Positions 33,390 through 44,462 are shown, counted from the stretch's first letter. The stretch: 64,000 bases of DNA from Thamnaconus septentrionalis (GCA_009823395.1 CM020517.1:18476001-18540000), one strand, 5' to 3'. Notes: generated from the sequence alone by a model not told the origin. A program made the numbers and translations.

Positions 33390-33528
33390 AAACATGGTCC
33401 AAACGAATGACAACGTTCTGCCGGATTGGAAAATCCAATCCATCCATGCATTCATGGGCAGTGTGTCAAGCTTTTACCAATATAAAATCCATAAATCAAG
33501 ACAAATTTTACACACTGGACCTTTAAAG
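33390..33528 (+). mobile_element. MITE family C right-end fragment
   Basis: Ends ATTTTACACACTGGACCTTTAA, the complement of the family's TTAAAGGTCCAGTGTGTAA end. It shares TAAAATCCATAAATCAAG with the copy at 39745. Confidence 0.55.
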
Positions 33529-33972
33529 AGCCAAATGTCAATGAAAAACAAAACAAAAAGTACGAAACCTACATTAGTAATACTGCATTGGTAGTATGCA
33601 CATATATTTCCATTCATCTTACAGTACGTTAATCACATTTTCACCCGTGTGGCTGCAGTTTCCAGTCGTCAGTTATTGATTCATCCGTCACTGATGGACG
33701 GCAGTTGGTTGGTTGGTTGGTTGGGAAGAGTTGAAGGAGGAAATCCCAGGACTGCAGTTTGGCACTGGCCACCACTGAGCAGCAACCCCACTGGCCGAGG
33801 CGTCCGCAGATGCAGTGGCTCCAGACGCTGGACTCCCTCTGTTTGGGCTGTCGAGGTGTTGAGCTGTTGTTGAGTCTTTGGTTTGATAGCATCCAGAGGG
33901 TCTCCAATAATCCGTCAGCACTTAACACACCCCACTTTAACACAAACACACAGACACAGAGAGAGAGTTTTA

Positions 33973-34004
<32 letters not shown>

Positions 34005-34116
34005 AGGGCCGTCCTTCAGTCTTGCCCGTCTCCAGGGACACATCTGAGGTAATAGAGAGCCACCAGGAATTAGCAGCGTTTGCTTTCTTAACAGATTGGC
34101 TGAGGCCCAACCGCAT

Positions 34117-34157
<41 letters not shown>

Positions 34158-35161
34158 CACACGCTCACACACGTTTGCACGCTGCTGCACAATTTGTTCA
34201 CAAACGCTATGATTTATGGCCGCTGATGAAGACAACATGGGGGAGCTGTTGAAACATCTGAAGTCACAACTCAAACTTTGAGTGTGTTTTGTGTCGCCGT
34301 GGCAACAACTGACAATTACACAATGGCAGACGCAGTTCAGGGGGGGTTTGTTTGGTTTTCACAGGTGGAAAACAAAGGAAAGTACAAGCAGCCAAATACT
34401 GCAGCAGCAGTGAGCGTGACAACAGCCGCACTGACACGACGTCCTCAAAGAAACCATGGCTAGCATCCAAAGAAGCACATCTGACCCACAAGTAACCGGA
34501 CGCAACAATTAATCTGATGATTTCACACTTTTAAAGAAGTCACTGCCTCTTATTTATTCATTGTGGCCCTGAACTTTAACCTGATTGGCTGATGGGGCAA
34601 ACTGCACAGAACCCGACTACTGGCCACAACAAGTTACTGAAAAAATGAATGTAAAAAGTTTTTACCGCCATTTGAAATGTTCTTCCTCGTGTAAAAACTA
34701 TCGTAGATGTAAAATGGCAGCATTTTTTTTGCAAAAGTACTTAAGTTGGAAGTTATATAAATACTTTGTGCTGTTCTATGTTTTGTATTTGGACATTTTT
34801 TTTCCATTTCTTGTGTTGTTTAATGAATAATGAATTTTTACAGGTGTTGCAGTAAAAAAAAAAAAAAAAGATTCCTGAGTCCGTCAGGTAGTAAACTTCC
34901 TCTGAGCAAAGTTCAGCCCATTTTTTAAAATTTTTTTCTGTTTCATTTTGTTTCCAAAAACAAACAAAGGACTGAACTGAGCCTGCTGCTACCACCTGTG
35001 GATTCAGCGATGAGATGATCTGGAGTGGAGCATCAGTGGAGACTCAGCTCTGATGTTTCACTCCTTACAAACTTTACAACTTCAGCTGGGAACTCCCCCT
35101 GCAGGATTTATGATGAACTCTGACCCCAGGATACGCAGCGACGGCGGCGGCGGCGCTCCAA

Positions 35162-35162
<1 letters not shown>
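33529..35162. other. Unique sequence with CA arrays
   Basis: CA arrays lie at 33976-34002 and 34118-34166. A, T runs occur at 34850-34870 and 34920-34935. No gene was recognised. Confidence 0.5.

Positions 35163-35213
<51 letters not shown>
35163..35213 (+). repeat. (CA)n array, 51 bp
   Basis: Followed by a second CA array at 35337-35374 and a (TA)n array at 35490-35535 within 330 bp. Confidence 0.96.
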
Positions 35214-35215
<2 letters not shown>

Positions 35216-35535
35216 GATCCAATAACAGCCGACACGCATCCACCCGAGCTGAAAGTGAATACTGCAGGTTGCTCTCAGCTTTCCTCCAGTCTCAACGCAT
35301 CAGTCAACACACTGCAATTAGCTCCACACCCCGAAAACACACACACACACTCACTCACACACACACACACACACATCAGCAACCAGCAACAACAAAACCA
35401 ACCCAAAGTGGAATCAAAACAAACACTTCAAACAAGAGAAGAAACCGTGTCAGGAAGTTTAACAGCCCAAATTAAACCATTAGAAGAGTACATATATATA
35501 CAGTATATATATATATATATATTCAGTATATATAT

Positions 35536-35886
35536 TTTACAGAGAGAGGAGGAGGCAGAGGTGGCCAAAGTACACACACTCTGTGTAAAAAGTAAAAGTC
35601 TGGATTTAGAGGTATGCGGATGACTACTGATGGTTGACCCAGTCCTGGTGAACCCAGCCACCAACTCTCTCAGCAGGTCCTTCCCACATTCATTCTTTCT
35701 AAACCCAGTATTAATCCTTCAAAAAGAACTTTTATAAACAGAGTTTTACATAAAACATTTTTTTTTTACTAGTTTTTCAATTCTTGTATTGAAAGTTTCC
35801 ACGTCACACACAATACCTGATCAGCGTTTTCCAACAACATACAAAAACTTTCCAACCTGTAATTTACCATTTTTTAAGTACACACC

Positions 35887-35888
<2 letters not shown>
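35536..35888. other. Unique AT-rich sequence
   Basis: No gene, repeat family or conserved-looking core was recognised. Confidence 0.5.
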
Positions 35889-35932
<44 letters not shown>

Positions 35933-36005
35933 GGCGAATGAAAGGCCATTGTGAGGCGCTTTGGGGGAAGCGTGAAGGTGCTTTAAAAGCTGCATTTAAC
36001 ATTGA
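35889..36005 (+). mobile_element. (TG)n array joined to a retroelement tail
   Basis: A 40-bp TG array runs into GAATGGGCGAATGAAAGGCC, GAGGCGCTTTGGG and GGTGCTTTAAAAGCTGCATT, a decayed form of the fish tail that ends in AAAGCGCTATATAAATGC-type sequence. Confidence 0.45.
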
Positions 36006-37091
36006 AGTGGAAATAAGTCATTAGCGATGCATTGAAACGCACTTGTGTGTTGCTGAGTTCCTCCTGGATGAATGACACCAACCCCGCGAGCACTCGGCCT
36101 CAGGTTTGAGTCACACAGGGTGCAACAAAGACTCACACTTCCAGCTCAACGTTAAAACCTTGATTTCACCTTTTTGCTTCTTTTTTTTCAGCATCACTCT
36201 GAGCCCGACGCGCAGCGACCTTCTACTGCACTGAGGCTCTTACATTTATCAGTCAAGAGCGGTGTTATTGGTTCTGGAATACATGCAAATTAAGATAGGA
36301 TAATAACTTTTTTTTTTTTTTTCAATGAACCAGATAGACGAGCGAGATTTCAGGGGCTGAAAAAGAATTCATGCAGCTGCAGCGCAAGATCACGATTTAT
36401 GGTCTAATATATTGTATTGTGATATTGGAGCTGCTTGAAATGAAGGCAAAAGAAATAAATAATAACCAAGTTAGGAAGCTGCAAATAAATAGTCTGCAGA
36501 TTATGTAAAAAAAACAAACCTGAATGAATATTGAATGAAAACAGTGAAGCGTTAACAACTTTGTTCATTTTATTTTTATTGCTTTTATTTTTTTTATCAT
36601 CTAATTGTGTTATGATTTACTTGCACTACACTGTTGCTACATTTCCTATGTTGCTCTGTGTAAATACAGACGTATTCCATCTCTTCACCCAGTGGACTAC
36701 ATCAATGTCCAGGGCAGATTTGGGAATGTGAAGTCTGTTTTTCCACAGGAGCGTCCTCGGAGTTGCTGCAAATCTTCACATTTCCTATTTTTTAATTTCC
36801 CTTTTTTTTTTTTTGTCGCCCCTATGGTGGTCTTTCTAATCTTTCCTTCATATAACTTTTCTTTATTTTGTAATAAAAAAAAAAAAGACAACATTTTGCC
36901 TCTCACGTGTTGCTTTTATACAAAGTTTTTAAAAGTCAGACACTCAAAGAGTAAAAACTTTTCTGAGCCGAGTCCAGCAAATATCCGGCGTCCTCCCTCC
37001 TGGTTGTCTCAGACCTTCTGCCTCCAGCGAGCGTGAGAAAGTTCCCCCGGCGGAGCGCTTCCCCGGACCGCTTCCTCTTCTTCTCCCGGGG
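36006..37091. other. Unique sequence, AT-rich then GC-rich
   Basis: 36230-36430 looks conserved (ACATGCAAATTAAGATAGG, AGATCACGATTTATGGTC). 36590-36900 is T/A-rich. 36960-37090 is GC-rich with a TATA-like TTTTAAAAG at 36926, which could be the promoter of the small ORF at 37092. Confidence 0.35.
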
Positions 37092-37235
37092 ATGAAGGTG
37101 AGGAGGATGATGATGGTCTTGGTATTTGGACTCATGTCAGACCGAGTGTTTTTCCCCCCCGCGCCTGAAAAGACGACCTTGTCAAACGCTGACAGCTCGC
37201 CCCAGGGTCGCCGCCTCGCTCCGCTGTCCCTGTGA
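37092..37235 (+). CDS. Small ORF with signal-peptide-like start
   Basis: An ATG in a GGGG-ATG-A context opens 47 codons. The N-terminus MKVRRMMMVLVFGLMS has two or three basic residues followed by a hydrophobic core, the shape of a secretion signal. The rest (DRVFFPPAPEKTTLSN and onward) resembles no known peptide. The ATGAAG is also a strong donor site (ATGAAG/GTGAGG), so translation past it competes with splicing. It lies in a GC-rich patch with a weak TATA-like motif about 165 bp upstream. No homology was recognised, and chance is likely enough that the call is speculative. Confidence 0.2.
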   Translation: MKVRRMMMVLVFGLMSDRVFFPPAPEKTTLSNADSSPQGRRLAPLSL

Positions 37236-37609
37236 GGAGGCCGAGAGGGACCACAGGACGCAGCTTTGTCCTCGGCCAACAAAGGACGACAAGACACCCA
37301 GCGGGGCTGTGGACTTAACCCCCGAAGACCCACTTCAGGAGGAAGGAGCTACAGGTGGAGCTGCACTAAAGAGAAACAAATAATGAGGCGGCAGGAGGGC
37401 CTCGCAGCCGCCGCCGGGACTCTCAGCTGATCAGTCAGCTGTGGGATCAGGCTGGGGGGGGGGAGGGGCCCAGGGGTGGGGGAGGGGCCTGGATGTGCCA
37501 ATCCGTTCCTGGTTGCAGTCATGGCATTCTTCCCCCAAGGCTGAATTTAAAGGTTGTAATTGTTCATTCAGTGCTGAGGATGTTGACAGAAAAACAGTTT
37601 TTTTCACCA
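37236..37609. other. Unique GC-rich sequence
   Basis: It holds a G run at 37453-37461. No exon was recognised. Confidence 0.5.
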
Positions 37610-38195
37610 GCTGAGTTTCCAAGACAGCTTTTCACAAAATAAAAGCGACGTTTCTCAAATGTCTACAGAGCACTGTTGCCATTTGCAGGGGTTTCCATTG
37701 AATGGTGTGAAGCTCATCAGCTGGACTTCTCGGCAAGATTCAGTTTGTTTTGGTTTCTTTCAGCATTGTTTGCTGTCCAGAATGGTTGTTCTATTTTTCT
37801 CTTATATATAATATATAAAATATTGCATCTCCTCCTCCGTCCAAACATAATGCACCATTGTCACTGGTCGGTGAACCGGTCAAAAAAAAAAAGAGTTTCC
37901 ATGACGCTTTAGTGATATTCCTCCATATGGATCGCTGTGGTTTTTCACAGTGGAGCTGTTTTCCATCACCAGGTTTTATGGCCATATTCAGGTTTTGTGC
38001 GATTGTAGGGGTGACGGAAACGCAGCTATTTTCTCTAAAGGAAGTCGGAGGTTCAGCTGGGGGCAACTGGGGGCGTTCCCGTCATCTCAAAGACGTTTGG
38101 CTTCTCATCCGAGAGGCTTCTTCAGCTCTGGAAGCCTGGGAGAATAAAGGAAAGCCGTCTTCATCCTCCTCAGTCCAACCAGCAGCACTCATTTC
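37610..38195 (+). mobile_element. MITE family B, full copy with right-hand extension
   Basis: The left end reads CAGCTGAGTTTCCAAGACAGC and the right end GGGGTGACGGAAACGCAGCT (to 38027), the family's inverted ends. It continues through GAAGTCGGAGGTTCAGCTGG and GACGTTTGGCTTCTCATCCG to about 38195. From about 37960 onward it is almost identical to 55500-55735. It has no coding capacity, and the 282-codon open frame across it is incidental. Confidence 0.65.
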
Positions 38196-38215
38196 CTCAC
38201 CCACAGCCTCATTAT

Positions 38216-38247
<32 letters not shown>

Positions 38248-38948
38248 TTACTTCCTCCTCACAGCCAATCAGGGGGCGGAGCTGAGCCGCCAGCCGTGAG
38301 TGACAAAGTGCTAATTAGTGTTGCGGACGATCAGCAGGTCAGTGACATCGCAGGACACAACAAATACGCAGACAACACACACGCACACACACACACGCAC
38401 AAACAGATGCACCTTCCTGCTGAGTCTTTGGCTGTGTTTCCTGTCTCTGTGTGTGTGTGTGTGTGTGTGTGTGACTGTGCATGCGGCCGAGGGTCACGGC
38501 GCTGGTGGGTTAGCCGCAGGTGGACAGGAAAACGCTGGACTCCTCCTTTAATCAGAGTCAGCGGGTCAGCCGGGGTTAACCAGCTTTGTCCTGCAGGGAC
38601 TTTAAGCTACTTTGTCCCTCTGTCTTTCTTCTTCGGCCACATTAAAGATTCGGAAAGCTCCTTGAAGGCAGCGGCAGGGGGTCCGTTCAGGAAGCGGAAG
38701 TGCTGAAAACTCTGAGTTCATCCGTCTGAGTGCAGGACTGTCCAGTTCAGAGAGGGAGGACAGGAAAACTCCCAAGACCAGGGCTCGAGCTCAGCGCTGT
38801 GTGTGTGTGTGTGACTGTGTGTGTGTCTTAGAGCGGGGCTTAATGCTGAATGTGTGTGGAAGCAAAATACAAACTCAAAACTACATGTGGCGATTCTGCA
38901 AAGTGTGAAGTTTGTGAGGGTGAGTGGGATCAGTGAGCCGCTGTAGAC
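38196..38948. other. Unique sequence with TG/CA arrays
   Basis: Arrays lie at 38219-38248 (TG), 38379-38402 (CA), 38447-38473 (TG) and 38799-38827 (TG). No gene was recognised. Confidence 0.5.
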
Positions 38949-39506
38949 CATCGCCGTCAAACTCTGGCCCGCCAGGCAGTACAGAATAACTACTAGAGCC
39001 GGCCCACCAGTATTACACAGCACATGCAGTGCTAATACTACAAATCCCAGAATGCTCTGCTGGTATTTTGGCCCCTCAATCAGGACAGGATGTTCATTGA
39101 AGGATATTATGATAGATAGACTTAATTGGTTTATTGTTGATTTATATTTTTAAATGTATGATTAGCCAATGGGAAAAAGTGACTGTTGAAATTTAAATCA
39201 GAAGGCAGTTTTTTTTATTTACATTTTATTTATTTTTTTTGATGACTTTTGATGATTTTTTTTTTATTTTATTTTAAATTGGGTTATGCATGTGTGCAAC
39301 ATTAAGTTATTTATTGTCTAGTATGAAGCTTTGCTTGCTCCATATTCAGGTTGAGGCAAAGCTAGTTTGGGTCTGTATGAAAAGGTTCACTGTTCTATCT
39401 AGAGGAAGTTTTGTTTTGTTTTTTCCATTAAATGTCAACGTCGGCCCTCGGCTTTCTCCAAGTTTTACATTTTTGGCCCTCTGTGTATTTGAGTTTGACA
39501 CCCCTG
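38949..39506 (+). mobile_element. Non-autonomous hAT element with target duplication
   Basis: The left end CATCGCCGTCAAACTCTGG and right end GAGTTTGACACCCCTG are diverged inverted repeats. Flanks CTGTAGAC (38941-38948) and CTTTAGAC (39507-39514) match at 7 of 8. The subterminal CTGGCCCGCC and CGGCCCTC are typical. It is related at its ends to the element at 31411. Confidence 0.78.
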
Positions 39507-39744
39507 CTTTAGACACACAGAAAATCTACCACTGGACTTTGGCTTTTGTTTTTTTGTTTGCCGCTTTGTTTTATTGGCTGCAAATAGTTGCAGTTTTCTA
39601 CAGTCAACAGACAGACAGAGCAACCAGGTTATGTCTTTAGCCCTGTTATTAATTCATGATTTTCTCCAGACATGGCGTACTGGCCGGGGATGAAGATCAC
39701 AGACGTCCTCCGTGATTGGTACAAACTACCAGAGGTCCCAGGGT

Positions 39745-39925
39745 AATACCAGTCCCCTGCTAATAGGACTTTTGAGGGCTTTAAGGAACACTAATGTTGT
39801 GTACATATACATTTCCAACACAACCTTGAACAAAATACAGTTGAATTATCAATGGAAGTTTTGGGTACATTTATATAAAAATCCCAAATCAAGCCAAATT
39901 CTACACGCTGGGCCTTCAACGCTGA
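39745..39925 (+). mobile_element. MITE family C right-end fragment
   Basis: AAAAATCCCAAATCAAGCCAA then TTCTACACGCTGGGCCTT matches the end at 33500-33528. The left half is diverged or missing. Confidence 0.45.
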
Positions 39926-41110
39926 TTTCCACTCTGTTGTACTAGGATGGCGAAGCCGCGCGGCAGCACTCTGGATGACATCATCGCGACGACGTGACCG
40001 GATGAGTGGGCCGGAGTGGGCGCTGCTCTGCGGTTATGGATTTCATGGCATTAACAAGGTGTTTTCTCGCCGTAAAAAGCGCCGCGTCTACGTCCGCTCT
40101 CAGACTCCTGTGATTGGATCAGACGGATCGAGTGTCGCTGCCGAGGAACCAATTAGCCGCCGGCTCTGACCTCTTCCCCCCGCCGGCCCGCTGCCCCGCA
40201 CGGACCCAAAATCAGCGTCTTGGCCCCCTTGGCAGCTGTCGGCGTATTAGCCTTCCGCCGCCGCCGCCGCCGCCACCGCCGCCGACCGCGCAACCTGCTC
40301 GCCGGCCTGCACCGCGCAGCAGCCCCCATTAAAAATGGATGTACGAGAGGGCTTTTAAAGAGGGGGGGGGGGGCTGTCTACGAAGGGGAAGAGGCTGTTT
40401 TCCAGGGAAAATATTGTTATTGATCCCATCAAGTCGTTTTAGAAGTAAACCGATCCCGCCTCGGATTTTTCTTGTTGTAATGTCCATCACGGCAGAATCT
40501 GATACGGCATAAAGGAGAAGAAAACCGCAGCTTTAATGCAGCAGGATGGAGGGTGGTCGAGTGGGGGGGGGGGGGTAAACAGCCCCAGTCCCCCAGAGGA
40601 GGGGGTGGGGGGGTGCATGGGCGGGTCCTCATCATCGGGCTGTTGTCGCTGCAACAAAGACGATGGAGTCGAGTTATGAAAATGAAGTGCTCGTAATTGA
40701 TTGGCCGGTAAAGTTTTTATTCCTGCTTATTGATTCGCAGGCAGTGAACAATATTGATACCAGCGGAGGAACAACTCAATATGAATAGACACATAAACAC
40801 AGCGAGAGGGGGAGGGGGGGGGGAGGAAACCAAAGACCGGAGAGAGGGAGAGAGAGAGGAAGACAATGAGGAAGGTTTTTTTAATTGGTCCAGAAGAGCG
40901 AAGGTTAGCGGATCAGAAGGCGGAGCGTCATCGCCGAGGGGGAGAATTAAACTTTGGAATATTCGGGCCCGTTGTGTTAGAAAAGTTTTGGGGAAGATTC
41001 AAAAGAAACCACAAAGGTCAAATCCAGTTTAACGTCCTTCCATCGTGTCCTCGCAAATCCGTTTTGATTGGCCCTCAAACTGTTAAGGAGATGTTGTGAA
41101 TGTGACAATT
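39926..41110. promoter_or_regulatory. Run of conserved-looking blocks
   Basis: Three non-repetitive blocks are separated by G-rich tracts (40362, 40562, 40808). They are 40020-40170 (TATGGATTTCATGGCATTAAC, GATTGGATCAGACGG), 40640-40800 (CTCGTAATTGATTGGCCGG, GAACAATATTGATACC) and 40865-41110 (GAATTAAACTTTGGAATATTC, GTTTTGATTGGCC). A CCG array lies at 40254-40275. The texture suggests enhancers, and no exon was recognised. Confidence 0.3.
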
Positions 41111-42254
41111 AAAACTGACAAGCAACAACAACGGAGAACTCATTAGTTTTGGTATTTGCAGATAAAAATGAATCAAACCAAAGTGATCAGAGCATCAAAC
41201 TCTTTTGCCAAGTTTCAACTAACTGCCACCGAGAAGCTGGGTCAGCTGCCAGTTGAAAAAGTGTTGAAGGTTCAGCTCCACTGATTCTTACCGATCTGCC
41301 AGAACCTCAACAAACGATGCTTGAAGTCCAGATTTTTACATCAGTTCATGGCTTCGCTTTCAATGCCTTTAAGATGTGAATACAGAATACAACAAGGAAA
41401 CAAAAGCTTTCTAAAGGCAAAGTAACTCAAGAGCAAAAAAGTATGAGGAGCAAAAATGAAAACAATGAAAAAAATGAATGAGTCATCAGCATACAGCCTG
41501 AGCCATACAGGGAATATGTCCATTCACGGAGCAGTCCTTCAGGCTGTCCGATGGACGTCCTAAACTACTGGCCAAACTCCACTGGGTCAAATTTGAGCTC
41601 TTGAGTGTCACCAACACGCCAACATCATTTTGATTGGCCAGCGGTCCGGCCGTTCGACACAAGAGCAAAAGAAAAACAGCTGCTTTGTGGCTGAAGGCTG
41701 CATCGACTTCAAGAGGTTTTTAAATCAAGGAATTATTTCCCTCGCAAATTCACTCCCGCTGTGTAAGGACCTTTAGACAACAGACTGAATCAGGATGCGG
41801 CTTAAAGTTAGCGGTTAGCGTCATGAGCAGCGTCTAGCTGTCTACCTGTAACTGGCCTGCAAATCCTGTCGTTTTTCTGAACGAAGAAATGCGGTCATGC
41901 TAGGATACCGAGCTAACCGGCAGCTCGTAAGAACAACACTGACGCACCAATCACAGGCCAGTTCATTGGAAGCTTGACAACAATGCCTCCGCCGACTGCG
42001 TATAATTGAAAAACAAGTGTTTGTTTGGTTGCGCTGTATTGTATTATGCCAGACTGGAATTTTCCTTTTCGCTCGCAAGCACACCCTCTTGCAGACACAC
42101 ACAAACACACACACACATTGCATTAGCACACACGCGGAAACCGCACACACAGACAGCGAGTGCAGTGCGGTGTGTTTAAAGTGTGCTAACCGCATTAAAG
42201 TAGCTGTGTAATGTGCAGCAGCAGCCTCCAGGAAACCCAAGCTGCTCTGAAAGT
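41111..42254. other. Unique sequence
   Basis: No gene or repeat family was recognised. Short CA tracts lie near 42096-42118. GTTAGCGGTTAGCG at 41808 is one of many TTAGC clusters in the window. Confidence 0.45.
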
Positions 42255-42550
42255 CGCATTATAAATTTTTGATCAAATTGAGGATATTTTCCAAACGGCT
42301 GAAACCCGACGCCATATTTTCGGCCTCTGGTTTCCTTTTTCGTTTCTTGAAGGAGCCGCGGCGGCGGCGCTAATGCGGCCTCTGCTCCGGTTTCTGTTTG
42401 TCGCTTCCCAGCGTTCGTGTCTGAAAAGCGCTGATGAGATTTGCATCGAGCGGAGAGGCACTAAAACCATCAAACCCACCGCCGTTTGGGCGGCCAGGAG
42501 GGCAGCATGAGCAGAGAGGGCCGGTGTAACCAAAGCTTCCAGATCTGTAA
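42255..42550. promoter_or_regulatory. Conserved-looking block with octamer motif
   Basis: It contains ATAAATTTTTGATCAAATTG, GACGCCATATTTTCGG and TGATGAGATTTGCATCGAG, the last holding the POU octamer ATTTGCAT. It then has CACTAAAACCATCAAACCC and ends at a CA/CT array. Coding potential is not apparent. Confidence 0.35.
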
Positions 42551-42554
42551 TCAC

Positions 42555-42557
<3 letters not shown>

Positions 42558-42600
<43 letters not shown>

Positions 42601-42608
42601 CTCTCTCT
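42558..42608 (+). repeat. (CA)n then (CT)n array
   Basis: About 36 bp of CA followed by CTCTCTCTCT. A (TTTA)n array lies at 42749-42773. Confidence 0.95.
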
Positions 42609-43182
42609 GGATAAATAGACTGCGCTCGCTCTCAGAGAGATGCACATTAACTCACACCTCTTTCTCTCTCACGTTACTTCTCACTTTACATCCTGGCTTT
42701 TCCTCTGCGTCTCCTTTTCTTGATCTCTGCCTCCGCACCAGGAAGTTCTCATTTATTTATTTATTTATTTATTTTACATTCCTAAGCTGTGGTGCGCCGC
42801 TGTGTGACTGCAGGAGGTTAAGTGTAAAACCTGCTGTAAGGAGGCGAGAGGTCAGAGGTCAACATCCTGACAATGAAGTTGACCTCTGGTTGCCAGGTTT
42901 GGTCAGTTCAGTTGAAAAAGCAGGCGCAAAGTGCAACTGTAGGATCTTCCGCTGCTCTCCAGTGTCCGTCTCAAACTTCTTCTGATGCACCTGTGCAGTC
43001 AAAGGATGTGGAAGTGATGAGAGGCAGCAAAGGTTTTCACATTGGACATTCAAAACTTTCCCTGGGAAAAAAGCTTCCAGTCATTCCAGGAATGTGATTC
43101 CCTCCAAACACCCGAGAAGCCGAACCAATCCCGTCCCATTCTGGCTGAACGGGAGGAGCAGGGAGCGCCGTGTGCATTGAAG
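42609..43182. other. Unique sequence
   Basis: Apart from the (TTTA)n array, nothing was recognised. Confidence 0.5.
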
Positions 43183-43236
43183 CGTGCACGTGCACGTGCA
43201 CGTGCGTGTGCATGTGCATGCATGCGTGTGTGAGAC
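43183..43236 (+). repeat. Self-complementary GTGCAC hexamer array
   Basis: GTGCAC units, grading into GTGCAT and GCATGC, form an extended run of alternating purine and pyrimidine that is palindromic at nearly every register. Confidence 0.9.
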
Positions 43237-43398
43237 AGCCAAACTCCCACAAGCCCTCGTGCACCGTGCGTCTGCACCGTGTTTTACACTCGACTCCGCC
43301 GCAGTCCGCTGCCTTTCTCGTGTTGTCGGGAATTCCAAAAATCCATATTTTGACGTTTCCAGGCGGGTCCTCGGAGTCGTGACAGCGGGTCAGGAAAG

Positions 43399-43400
<2 letters not shown>

Positions 43401-43462
<62 letters not shown>
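43401..43462 (+). repeat. (CAG)n trinucleotide array
   Basis: About 20 uninterrupted CAG units. No surrounding open frame with splice sites supports a polyglutamine exon. Confidence 0.97.
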
Positions 43463-43463
<1 letters not shown>

Positions 43464-43499
43464 AACTCTGGAGCTCTGCTCGCCTTTGAACAGCAGCGG

Positions 43500-43640
43500 G
43501 CCGCCGTGCACTTCACACCGTCAGTCACGTCATGTTTAGCCCACGCTAAATTAATACACCTCATATTACCCTCAATATGACACCGCGGCTCGACATTTGC
43601 ATACAATCTGAAATTGTCATTGGAAATTTGCGTCAGAATG
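43500..43640. promoter_or_regulatory. Conserved-looking noncoding block
   Basis: Contains CGCTAAATTAATACACCTC, CATATTACCCTCAATATGAC, CGACATTTGCATACAATCTG (octamer-like) and AATTGTCATTGGAAATTTGC. It is non-repetitive. Confidence 0.35.
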
Positions 43641-43762
43641 TGGAGGGACGTGCTTGCTTTCCTTCCAGTCACACTGTACGCAGATGACACACTGGAAACG
43701 ACCTCAGCCTATAACACACACTCACTCTCCCTCCCCCTCCCAAATCACTCTTGAGAGTACCC

Positions 43763-43799
<37 letters not shown>

Positions 43800-44137
43800 C
43801 CAGCGTCTGCAGGATGCTGCTGGGATGATGAAGAGGATGACGGTAAAGCATCAATTAATCAATAGACGTGTTTGCCTGAACGAGATCCACTTTGTGTTGA
43901 CAGTGAGGAGAGTTGAGCTCTGCTGCAGGACCTTCCTGCCACCACTCAGCAGCTGTAGCCTTCCCCTGACCGCACACACACACACACACACCCTCCATCG
44001 TGAAGCGTGTGTGTGTGTGTGTGTGCACAGTGTGTGTTCAACAAGCCCCTCTGGATGGACGCGGCTCGGTGAGGTGATGGATCCTCAGACCTGCTGCTGG
44101 CCAGCTTCATGTTTTACCAGCGATGTGGTTGGACAGG
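43641..44137. other. Unique sequence with CA/TG arrays
   Basis: CA arrays lie at 43768-43797 and 43975-43991, and TG at 44008-44026. A 38-nt exon-like segment (44031-44068) depends on the TG array as its acceptor tract and was not accepted. Confidence 0.45.
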
Positions 44138-44268
44138 AAGCAGTGGGCCTGAAACTCCCAGTGTGCAGAATTTGGCTTGCGTTAAGATTTTTATATCAGG
44201 AGGAAAGCTTCACGTACTGGCCATAAATACATGAATAGAATGATATACTCGCAGTAAATAGTTTGTTG
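44138..44268 (+). mobile_element. MITE family C left-end fragment
   Basis: CTCCCAGTGTGCAGAATTTGGC and GGCCATAAATACATGAATAG followed by ATACTCGCAGTA parallel the copy at 3821 (GTGTGTAATATTTGGC, CCCATAAATACATTAATG, ATACTTGCAGTA). Confidence 0.5.
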
Positions 44269-44462
44269 TAAATAGATTGATTGGATTTTTTTTTTATTCA
44301 TTTTTTTGTATTGTATATCTTGTAACTACTGTAAAGTTTTCACCAGCCTTTAACTGTAACTACTGTATAGTTTATGTATAGTTGATTTTTGTATTGCTCT
44401 TTGACTGCTGCAACAGTCGACTTTCCCAATCTGGGATCAATAAAGTTCAATCTAATCTAATC
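44269..44462 (+). mobile_element. LINE 3' end with terminal AATCT repeats
   Basis: T-rich 3' UTR-like sequence ends ACTTTCCCAATCTGGGATCA then ATAAAGTTCAATCTAATCTAATCTA. This is the usual end of a fish LINE with a short tandem tail. Confidence 0.6.

Noticed and set aside
37858..38706. 282-codon plus-strand frame
   Set aside because: It crosses MITE family B, its extension and two TG/CA arrays. The near-identical copy at 55433 keeps only part of the frame.
44031..44068. 38-nt exon-like segment (CACAG ... CTCG/GTGAGG)
   Set aside because: The acceptor's tract is a TG microsatellite and all three frames are open only because the segment is short.
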